This document shows positions 1-6,365 of a stretch of 25,145 nt of DNA, one piece after another. Positions within the stretch are counted from its first letter, which is position 1. Each line of letters opens with the position of its first letter. The DNA comes from Desulfobacterales bacterium (GTDB lineage: Bacteria > Desulfobacterota > Desulfobacteria > Desulfobacterales > UBA5852): positions 1 to 25,145 of the forward strand of contig JASJBQ010000039.1 of the NCBI GenBank assembly GCA_030066455.1. Reading direction: 5' to 3'. The position numbers were made by a program, and so were the translations under genes. Under the pieces are notes generated by a model, which was not told where the DNA came from, ran no database searches, and worked only from the letters and a program-made list of their open reading frames with translations.

Positions 1-29
1 GAAGTTATCTCAAAATTAAGATTAGGGTT

Positions 30-111
30 CCTGGCAAGGCGTGAGGCGGCGAGAAAGCGGAGCATGCACGTGGTATGTGAGCATTTTGAGCAGGCTCATA
101 ACGCCGCCAGG
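30..111. repeat. Imperfect palindromic intergenic repeat
   Basis: The arms CCTGGC-aa-GGCGT (30-42) and ACGCC-GCCAGG (101-111) are complementary apart from a two-base bulge. They enclose about 58 bases that include GCATGC and CACGTG. The stretch is not coding in any convincing way. It resembles in style the small palindromic elements at 23900-24270, but the sequence is different. It could be a MITE-like or REP-like element, or a structured RNA tail of a gene lying to the left of the window. Confidence 0.5.
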
Positions 112-238
112 GGCACTTAGATTCTTTTGAAATAGTTCTAGATAATTCACCGTAACTTGGTCTGGCCGACAGCCGCTTGGCCATGTTATGAAGGTTCAGC
201 GCCCAACGGCGCCCCCTCAAACCTGCGGTCCGAAGATC

Positions 239-604
239 ATGACCCACAAGCTTAACTGGAAAGTAACCGGCGCTTTCGAGGCGCTCTGCATGGAGATCCT
301 GAACACCCACCCCGAGGCCATCGGGGTGGCCTACAAGGGACTCGATTGCGGCTGCGCCCTGCTGTGCGGGGTCTCGGCCAGTTCCCAGCCCCTGGGCGGG
401 CTGCGCCACCTACCCGGGCAGCCGGGGCACCCCGGCCGGCGGGCGCCCATCTGCCTGAAATGCAAACTGGACGACGGCCTGCGCCGCCGGGTGGTGCGTG
501 AGGGCATCTTCTGGCCCGGGACCGCCGAAGAACGCCCGGACATCGAATTGCGCAATCTGATCGGCCGGAGCGTTTTCGGCGCCCACTACCGGGAGGAGTT
601 CTGA
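239..604 (+). CDS. Small cysteine-containing conserved-type hypothetical protein
   Basis: I do not recognise a named family. The ATG at 239 gives a 121-residue protein. An ATG at 188 in the same frame would add 17 proline-rich residues that look non-native. Five cysteines are visible at residues 17, 37, 39, 43 and 75 plus one at 72, and the DCGC..LC and CLKC clusters could form a zinc site. The C-terminal half is rich in arginine and acidic residues. There is no signal peptide and no membrane segment, so it is probably cytoplasmic. GC-rich codon use matches the bulk of the window and contrasts with the AT-rich genes that follow. The gene stands alone; its only neighbours are a repeat upstream and the island edge downstream. 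Function cannot be assigned from sequence. Confidence 0.6.
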   Translation: MTHKLNWKVTGAFEALCMEILNTHPEAIGVAYKGLDCGCALLCGVSASSQPLGGLRHLPGQPGHPGRRAPICLKCKLDDGLRRRVVREGIFWPGTAEERPDIELRNLIGRSVFGAHYREEF

Positions 605-969
605 ACCGGTCCTTGGCACCATAAAATTACAATAATTAAAAAGGGGTACCAAATTCAGGGAGCCCCTTTTACGAGGGCCAAATGTTGACCCCTTTCCACT
701 TGAATGTTCAAGCCTATTTTCCAATGCCCTACCCTAATTTCAACCGCTTACTCCACATGGATGTGCATTTCAAAATGGAATAAATCAATCGGACCGTCAC
801 TATCAATTTTGGGATGCCTTTAAAGCCAAAAGATTAAGCAAGAGGATCAGACACATCCAGTTGCAGAAAAACGATTTAAGCCATGTCGATATATTTCAAG
901 AACAATGTTTATAATTACCATTTTTATCCATATTGATCGTCTTGCTATGCTGCTCTGACCCTATAGGCG
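605..969. other. AT-rich intergenic stretch at the left edge of the island
   Basis: No convincing gene is visible. The longest ATG-started frame at 682 gives only 33 residues, has no recognisable ribosome site and resembles nothing. Base composition shifts abruptly to AT-rich just after the stop codon at 604. The stretch holds the inverted repeat at 638-698 and presumably the promoter of the ion-channel gene, but no clear -35/-10 pair could be picked out. Confidence 0.5.
638..698. repeat. Inverted repeats around AAAGGGG, terminator-like or element end
   Basis: AAAAGGGG (639-646) pairs with CCCCTTTT (663-670). A second partner, ACCCCTTT (688-695), pairs equally with AAAGGGGT (640-647). The first pair could act as a rho-independent terminator for the small gene ending at 604, with a stem of eight and a long loop. 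The three-way arrangement is more typical of the end of a small mobile element. It lies exactly where base composition changes. Confidence 0.4.
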
Positions 970-2070
970 ATGGGAATGAGAAGTTACTATTCACTAGCAA
1001 TTTGGTTAAAAAATCCAATAAGGCGAATTGCTTGGCTGTATTTGCTTCTGATGATCTGCGCTGCACCTATGAAGTTAGTGGCGGATGAATCCGACGTAGC
1101 ACTGAACTCGCTCCCGCCTGGAAACCGCCCGATCGCGGTGCAAGCGCGTTTCTTTCTCAGCGATATTAATGATATCAACGAGCTGGCCGAAACATTCGAA
1201 ATAAAGGGTCTGCTCGCACTGCAATGGCGGGACGAACGCTTTGTGTTCGATCCCCAAATTGAGGGCCTAAACGAGAAACGCTACCAGGGGAGTTTTCAGT
1301 TCTTGGAAGAATACAACGCCTGGTGGCCACAGCTTGTCCTGAGCAACGGCGTCGGAACAATCCCGCTCCAAAGCGTTTCTTTGAGTATCTCGCCCGATGG
1401 CACCCTGCTATTTCTTCAGGAGATCACCGCGATCGTTGAAAGTCCAATGGATCTTCGGCCTTATCCCTTTGATAAACAAAAATTGAAGGCGATTTTCGAG
1501 CCTTTGGCCTATTATGGCACTGAGATCAGACTCGTGACGGGACCCGAGATGGTCGATTTGCCGGAACGTCCCGTTCATGTCGCAGGATGGGAGTTGCACG
1601 GTTTGAGTGCGGCGCCGCATATCGAGCAAGACGCAAATTCCGATGCTCTTTTCACGCAGTTCATTGTGACCTTGCAAGTGAAGCGTAAGCCTGGCTTTGT
1701 CATCTGGTTCATCATTGTACCGCTGTCGATTATTGTCTTACTCAGCAACTCGGTATTTTGGATAAATCGCGAGTTAATCGGCAACCGCCTGGATATCCTG
1801 TTTATCGGATTGCTCACCATCGTGGCCTATCAGTTCGTGGCGTCAGAGAGTTTGCCGAGTGTTTCGTATTTCACGCTGATCAATGGTTTTGTGTATGTTG
1901 GGTATCTCACTATAGTTGCCAGTATCGTGTCCAATATCTGGCTGTATAATCTCAACGAGCGCAGATCAGAGGTCGCTGCCCAACGCTTCAATCAATTGTG
2001 CCGATGGGTGCTCCCCATCGCGTTCTTGGTGTTCAACCTGATTCTGTTCTTCTACTTCTATCAATTTTAA
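970..2070 (+). CDS. Pentameric ligand-gated ion channel, ELIC/GLIC type
   Basis: Prokaryotic member of the Cys-loop receptor superfamily; such proteins form homopentameric, ligand- or proton-gated channels in the inner membrane with a periplasmic binding domain. The 366-residue product has a leader helix (about 20-38) and a beta-rich extracellular domain (about 40-240). The Pro-loop YPFDKQ (165-170) lacks the cysteines of animal receptors, as expected for bacteria. Four membrane helices lie near 242-262, 270-292, 298-325 and 346-364, with a short M3-M4 link. M2 contains RLD..F..LLT.VAY.F..S..LP, which I recall as very close to Erwinia ELIC. By that alignment Leu282 is the 9' gate, Phe289 is 16' and Asp275 is 2', suggesting cation selectivity. 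A second in-frame ATG lies at 976 and the ribosome site is weak. Codon use is AT-richer than in the flanking genes. The ligand is unknown. Confidence 0.9.
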   Translation: MGMRSYYSLAIWLKNPIRRIAWLYLLLMICAAPMKLVADESDVALNSLPPGNRPIAVQARFFLSDINDINELAETFEIKGLLALQWRDERFVFDPQIEGLNEKRYQGSFQFLEEYNAWWPQLVLSNGVGTIPLQSVSLSISPDGTLLFLQEITAIVESPMDLRPYPFDKQKLKAIFEPLAYYGTEIRLVTGPEMVDLPERPVHVAGWELHGLSAAPHIEQDANSDALFTQFIVTLQVKRKPGFVIWFIIVPLSIIVLLSNSVFWINRELIGNRLDILFIGLLTIVAYQFVASESLPSVSYFTLINGFVYVGYLTIVASIVSNIWLYNLNERRSEVAAQRFNQLCRWVLPIAFLVFNLILFFYFYQF

Positions 2071-2136
2071 CATATCTGAGCAATTAAGTTTTGAACTCTC
2101 TATTGATTACTTAGTTTTTGCATAAGCGGAGGAGCA

Positions 2137-3231
2137 ATGCAGGCACTCATATGGATTGGAATTTTCTTTTGTATTACACAATCCGCGATGTTTTCAGGTC
2201 TTAACCTTGCCTTTTTCAGTATTACCAAACTACGTTTAGAAATCGAGTCGAAAAAGAAAAACCCCCAAGCAATTAAAGTTGCCGATCTTAGGCAAGATTC
2301 CAACTTTTTGCTAACGACCATTCTGTGGGGTAATGTGGGTATCAATGTTTTGCTCACGCTACTATCAGACTCGGTAATGGCGGGCATTATTGCATTTCTC
2401 TTTTCCACCTTTGCGATAACCATATTCGGCGAGATTATACCTCAAGCCTATTTTTCTAGACATGCACTCAAGGTGGCCTCATTGTTATCGCCCGCGCTTC
2501 GCTTTTATCAAATAATTCTATTTCCGGTGGCCAAACCCACCGCTATGGTTTTAGATAAATGGCTGGGACCCGAAGCGGTACAATTTATCAAAGAAAAAGA
2601 TTTTCGGGAATTATTGACAATTCACATGGAGACTGAGGAAACCGATATCGAGAAAATAGAAGGCAAAGGCGCTTTGAATTTTCTTGCAATTGATGATCTA
2701 CCCGTTATTGAAGAGGGTGAGAAAATAGACACACGCAGTATCATTCAGCTTGAGTTTACAGATGGCAAACCCGTATTCCCTAGTATGGAGCTTTCGGCTG
2801 AAGATCCTTTTCTTAAAAAAATGCAGTCTTCCCTGAAAAAATGGGTGGTTATAACCGATAACAACGACGAGCCCAAAGCGATAGCGAACTCTGATGAATT
2901 TTTGCGTGCGGCCCTATTCGGCGGGCCACATTTTAACCCATTGCGTTACTGCCATCGCCCAATAATAATTAGAGATGACCACATCCGCTTAGGCGAGGTC
3001 CTACCAAAACTGAAGGTCCAGCCTGAACGCCCTGATGATGACGTCATCGACGAAGATATTATTCTTTTTTGGGGTAGCCAGAAACGCATTATTACAGGAT
3101 CAGATATTTTGGGACGCCTGATGCGGGGAATTGTTCAGAATAAGGGCATAGACTTTTGGAAAATACTTCGCAAAAAACGTGATGGATATTGGCAATCCGA
3201 CAAACAAATTTTAGGGAACAGCAGCCCTTGA
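2137..3231 (+). CDS. DUF21/CNNM (CorC/HlyC-like) membrane protein
   Basis: Membrane protein of the CNNM/DUF21 class, whose members are linked to magnesium or divalent cation export. The start at 2137 is well supported by GGAGGAG just upstream. The 364-residue product has hydrophobic segments near 3-30, 58-77, 80-100 and 113-135. Two hallmarks of the DUF21 membrane domain are visible: TTILWGNVGIN (60-70) and FGEIIPQAYFSRHALK (98-112). Residues 145-364 form a soluble cytoplasmic part where CBS domains usually sit, but the CBS motifs are poor, so this region may be degenerate or different. The gene starts 66 bases after the ion-channel gene on the same strand and shares its AT-rich codon use, suggesting one transcript. 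Substrate and direction of transport are not shown by the sequence. Confidence 0.85.
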   Translation: MQALIWIGIFFCITQSAMFSGLNLAFFSITKLRLEIESKKKNPQAIKVADLRQDSNFLLTTILWGNVGINVLLTLLSDSVMAGIIAFLFSTFAITIFGEIIPQAYFSRHALKVASLLSPALRFYQIILFPVAKPTAMVLDKWLGPEAVQFIKEKDFRELLTIHMETEETDIEKIEGKGALNFLAIDDLPVIEEGEKIDTRSIIQLEFTDGKPVFPSMELSAEDPFLKKMQSSLKKWVVITDNNDEPKAIANSDEFLRAALFGGPHFNPLRYCHRPIIIRDDHIRLGEVLPKLKVQPERPDDDVIDEDIILFWGSQKRIITGSDILGRLMRGIVQNKGIDFWKILRKKRDGYWQSDKQILGNSSP

Positions 3232-3332
3232 CAATCCTTTCCTGGGTCCCGTGATACATCCAACTTCACTAAAAGAGGTTTTCCCAAGGAAAAAATTAAG
3301 GCCCTAAGGGTTAACAGAATCAAGCCGATAAA

Positions 3333-3827
3333 ATGCAACGAACGATCCTTTTAAAAATTATAGGCCTTCAACCTTTCTGGTTTTTTCTGCTGGGATTTTT
3401 AGCTCTGGTGTACTCAGATACATGGGCCCATGACCAAGTAAACATTCCGCAAAAGATCATAGTGGGGGTTACTGAATATCCGCCTTTCACCACGAAAACA
3501 ACTGATGGGAGATGGATGGGTTTAAGTTTTGAGCTCTGGACATTAATTGCAGAGGACATCGGAGCAAAATTTGAAATAAAAGAATTTGACCGCCTTAAAA
3601 CGATCACTGCAGCCAAAGAAAACAAAGAAGTTGATCTCGTCACCCATATCTGGGTAACCGAGTTAAATGAGACTACATTGGATATAAGCCATGCCTATTA
3701 CAGGTCGGATTTAAGCATTGCGGTTTCTTCGCAAAGCGCCGGTGTCTCATGGTTTGAATCTTTCAAGAAAATTTTATCAATTAACAGTCTTAAGCTTCTT
3801 GGATTGCTATCGCTGTTCTCGCTTTAG
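3333..3827 (+). pseudogene. Truncated ionotropic glutamate receptor-like channel (GluR0 type), 5' part only
   Basis: The 164 residues begin with a signal or anchor segment (about 12-32), followed by lobe 1 of a type 3 periplasmic solute-binding fold (about 40-132). Recognisable motifs are IVGVTEYPPF, GLSFELWTLIAEDIGA and ISHAYYRSDLSIAV. In place of the usual hinge and lobe 2 comes SWFESFKKIL and then a hydrophobic run (152-164). This is the arrangement of GluR0-like channels, where the pore is inserted between the two lobes. The frame stops inside that first pore helix, so pore loop, second helix and lobe 2 are missing. No other frame after 3827 continues the family. The motif ITPER that supplies the carboxylate-binding arginine reads VTELNE, with Asn112 in place of Arg. 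A TTGACA overlaps the preceding stop codon but has no good -10. If translated, the product cannot be a channel on its own. Confidence 0.75.
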
Positions 3828-3920
3828 ATCAAATTTTAACCAAATGCTTTTATTTTACCGTATATCTCCATTCCGGCCTTCGACACCCTTGAACACGCCT
3901 CCCACTGCTGGGAAAATCCT
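3828..3920. other. Right boundary of the AT-rich island
   Basis: About 45-50 bases after the broken receptor gene remain AT-rich, then GC-rich sequence resumes near 3870-3885 and leads straight into the PLP enzyme. No transposase, integrase or tRNA is present. I found no direct repeat shared with the left edge near 605-700. The abrupt loss of homology within a reading frame suggests a deletion or recombination junction. Confidence 0.5.
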
Positions 3921-5168
3921 ATGGAACATCCCCTGACGCCGGCCGCCGTCCCCGCGTATGGGTTCCGGCACCTGGTGCGCCCCCCTCAAGGCGGAAGACT
4001 TCCGACCGCGTTTAGGGAGGACGTCGCACGCAAGGTAAGACGGTTCCACCGTCAGCTGCCGGGATATCGCCCCACCGACCTGGTGCGCTTGAAAAATCTG
4101 GCCCGTGCATGGGGCCTTGCCGAAATCCTGGTCAAGGACGAATCGACGCGTTTCGGGCTCAAGGCGTTCAAAGTGCTCGGCGGCAGCTATGCCGTGGCGC
4201 GCTTGATGTGCGCCAAGCTGGGCCGGGATATCGAAACGACCGGCTACCGGGAACTGGTCACTGAAGAGTTCCGCCGCCGTGTCGGGCGAATCACGCTGGC
4301 CACGGCCACCGACGGGAATCACGGGCGGGGGGTGGCCTGGGTGGCCCAGCAGTTGCGGCAGCCGGCGGTGGTCTTCATGCCTCGGGGTTCGGCCCGTGCA
4401 AGGGTGGAAAGCATCCGCGCCCATGGCGCCCGGGTGGTGGTCACCGATCTCAATTACGACGACACGGTGCGCCTGGCCTGGCAGCAGGCCCGGGCAAACG
4501 GCTGGGAAGTGGTTCAGGATACGGCCTGGGAGGGTTATCGCGACATCCCCCGCTGGATCATGCAGGGCTATCTGACGCTGGCCGACGAAGCCGCCGACCA
4601 GATGGCCGACCAGATGCTGCGCCCCACGCATGTCTTTCTCCAGGCGGGCGTGGGCGCCTTTGCCGGCGCCATGGCCGGATATCTGCTCAACCGCTACCGC
4701 GACAATCCGCCTCGGATTCTGGTCATCGAGCCCAACGCCGCCGCCTGCCTTCTGGCGTCGGCGGCATCCGCCGACGGCCGACCGCAAGCGGTCGGCGGCG
4801 ACCTCGCCACCATCATGGCCGGCCTGGCCTGCGGTGAGCCCAATCCGGCGGCCTGGGAAATCCTGAGGGATTTTGCCGGCGGCTTTTTCAGCTGCGCCGA
4901 TGTCACCGCCGCCAACGGTATGCGCATCCTGGCGCACCCGCTCGCGAACGACCCGGCCGTGGAAGCCGGAGAATCCGGTGCCGTGGGCCTCGGCGTCCTG
5001 GATCTGTTGATCAACGCACCGGCGCTGACGGCCCTGAAACACAAACTGGACATCGGCCCGGACGCCACCCTGCTCTTCTTCAACACCGAGGGCGCCACCG
5101 ACCCGGACAACTATCGTCGGATCATCCGGTCCGGACGCCACGCGCACCATCCCGGGAGTCGCGCTTGA
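3921..5168 (+). CDS. dpaL: Diaminopropionate ammonia-lyase (PLP enzyme)
   Basis: Cytoplasmic fold-type II PLP enzyme (EC 4.3.1.15) that converts 2,3-diaminopropionate to pyruvate and two ammonia. The 415 residues are close to the family length of about 400. The motif ESTRFGLKAFKVLGGSYA carries the probable PLP lysine Lys84. TATDGNHGRGVAW contains Asp131, and QDTAWEGYRDIP contains Asp200; these correspond to the two catalytic aspartates of the E. coli enzyme. The C-terminal FFNTEGATDPDNYRRII is also characteristic. The ATG at 3921 has GGGAA about six bases upstream. The gene is GC-rich like the rest of the chromosome and starts about 40 bases after the island boundary, so its native promoter may have been replaced. 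Some family members also deaminate D-serine. Confidence 0.92.
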   Translation: MEHPLTPAAVPAYGFRHLVRPPQGGRLPTAFREDVARKVRRFHRQLPGYRPTDLVRLKNLARAWGLAEILVKDESTRFGLKAFKVLGGSYAVARLMCAKLGRDIETTGYRELVTEEFRRRVGRITLATATDGNHGRGVAWVAQQLRQPAVVFMPRGSARARVESIRAHGARVVVTDLNYDDTVRLAWQQARANGWEVVQDTAWEGYRDIPRWIMQGYLTLADEAADQMADQMLRPTHVFLQAGVGAFAGAMAGYLLNRYRDNPPRILVIEPNAAACLLASAASADGRPQAVGGDLATIMAGLACGEPNPAAWEILRDFAGGFFSCADVTAANGMRILAHPLANDPAVEAGESGAVGLGVLDLLINAPALTALKHKLDIGPDATLLFFNTEGATDPDNYRRIIRSGRHAHHPGSRA

Positions 5169-5313
5169 ATCGGCCGCCCAGACGGGCACCAGATCCTCTG
5201 TCCGCATGCCGCGGCCGCTGTCCACCGGTGTCCACGCCACCCCCTCTTGAAAGCAGGTGGCATTAAGGCTACCCTGACCGGCGCGTGCCGACCGCTGAAG
5301 ACGATGCCACCGC

Positions 5314-5330
5314 GCCTCCCGTTGGGAGGC
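5314..5330 (+). promoter_or_regulatory. Short perfect hairpin before the glycosyltransferase ribosome site
   Basis: GCCTCCC-GTT-GGGAGGC forms a seven-base-pair stem with a three-base loop. It ends eight bases before the AGGAG (5338-5342) that precedes the GTG start at 5348. The hairpin has no following T run, so it is more likely an RNA feature in the leader than a terminator for the upstream gene. Confidence 0.4.
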
Positions 5331-5347
5331 CGCCGACAGGAGCCGTT

Positions 5348-6226
5348 GTGAAACATCCGGAAGTGACGATTCTGATCCCCAATTACCGGACGCTGGAGAT
5401 GACCACCCTCTGTCTGCGCCTGCTGCGCAAGTATTCGGATCCCTCCCGGGTTCACGTCATCGTCATCGACAACCATTCCGGGGACGCTTCATTGGATTAT
5501 CTCCGGCAGTTGAAATGGATCGAACTCATCGAGCGGCCGAGCGAACCCGACGAAACGCCCTCGCGATCCCACGCTCGGGCGCTCGATCTCGGGCTCGCCC
5601 GCGCCCGGACGCCGTTCGTGCTTTCCCTGCACACGGACACGTTCGTCCGCTCGCCGCAATGGCTCGACGTCCTCCTGGCCCCCTTCGATCGTGACGCGCG
5701 GGTGGCCGGTGTGGGCTCATGGAAGCTGGAGCCTCCGCCGCCGGTGGCCAAACGCCTCGGCAAACAGGTCGAGCTGCGCGGCCGCCTCCTCAAACACCGC
5801 TTCTCGGGAAATCGTGCCAAGGCCCGGGCCGCGCGCGAGCAGCTGCACAGCGGCTACTATCGCCTCTTCGGCGCCGTGGCCGTACCGCGAGACAACGTGT
5901 TCGAGGGGCACTATTTCCTGCGCAGCCACTGCGCCCTGTACCGCACCGACCTCATCCAGCGTTACGGCCTTTCGTTTGCCGCCGACGGCGACACCGCTGG
6001 CAAGGGGCTTCACCAGGCGCTGGTGGCTCACGGCCACCGCATGGTTTTCATGCCGGTCAACCATCTTACGCCCCACATCATCCACGTCAACCACGCCACC
6101 CTGGTGCTGCACCCCGAACTGGGCTCGAGCCGCAAAAACATCACCCGCGGGCGGCGACGCATCCAGAGGATCTTCCGGCTGATGGATGCCGAGGCGATTC
6201 TACGGGATGCCTCGCTGGACACCTGA
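5348..6226 (+). CDS. Family 2 (GT-A) glycosyltransferase
   Basis: Probable inverting sugar transferase using a nucleotide-sugar donor. The GTG at 5348 is preferred because AGGAG lies five bases upstream; an upstream in-frame GTG at 5285 would add 21 unlikely residues. This gives 292 residues. The N-terminal nucleotide-binding fold shows VTILIPNYR (6-14) and VIVIDNHSGD, and LHTDTFV carries the DxD-like metal motif. A central basic segment (KRLGKQVELRGRLLKH) and GHYFLRSHCALYRTDLI follow, the latter typical of the acceptor half. No membrane helix is visible, so the protein is cytoplasmic or peripheral. It lies 179 bases after the ammonia-lyase with no clear functional link. The acceptor, perhaps a cell-surface polysaccharide or lipid, is unknown. 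Confidence 0.82.
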   Translation: MKHPEVTILIPNYRTLEMTTLCLRLLRKYSDPSRVHVIVIDNHSGDASLDYLRQLKWIELIERPSEPDETPSRSHARALDLGLARARTPFVLSLHTDTFVRSPQWLDVLLAPFDRDARVAGVGSWKLEPPPPVAKRLGKQVELRGRLLKHRFSGNRAKARAAREQLHSGYYRLFGAVAVPRDNVFEGHYFLRSHCALYRTDLIQRYGLSFAADGDTAGKGLHQALVAHGHRMVFMPVNHLTPHIIHVNHATLVLHPELGSSRKNITRGRRRIQRIFRLMDAEAILRDASLDT

Positions 6227-6253
6227 ACGACGAATCATTTGATGGTCGACGCA

Positions 6254-6282
6254 TTGATTGTCTCGCCCGGGGCTGCTATAGT
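6254..6282 (+). promoter_or_regulatory. Sigma-70-like promoter of the kinase/regulator/glpD-like operon
   Basis: TTGATT (6254-6259) and TATAGT (6277-6282) are separated by exactly 17 bases and match four of six and five of six consensus positions. Transcription would begin near 6289. That excludes the TTG at 6285 as the start of the kinase and supports a start at 6366 or 6375. Confidence 0.55.
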
Positions 6283-6365
6283 CGTTGCCAGCATCGCAGC
6301 GAGGACACGAGCGCTTGCCGCCCAGGGCCGTCGCCCCCGATCGTCATTCAACATGGAACCCCGGG

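Noticed and set aside
5..409. Minus-strand open frame of 134 codons opposite the small cysteine protein
   Set aside because: It overlaps a better frame, reads as low-complexity sequence and has no ribosome site or family features.
682..783. 33-residue ATG frame in the left island edge
   Set aside because: No ribosome site, no recognisable sequence, and it begins inside the inverted-repeat structure.
3228..3258. TTGACA overlapping the DUF21 gene stop as a promoter for the receptor fragment
   Set aside because: No acceptable -10 hexamer lies at 16-18 bases; the nearest partial match is at 19 with only three matching bases.
3718..3936. Alternative frame that might rescue the receptor gene by a frameshift
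   Set aside because: Its translation after 3827 shows neither a hydrophobic pore helix nor solute-binding motifs, and runs into the GC-rich flank.
3855..5240. 461-codon minus-strand open frame opposite the ammonia-lyase
   Set aside because: A shadow of GC-rich codon use; the plus-strand gene has all catalytic motifs.
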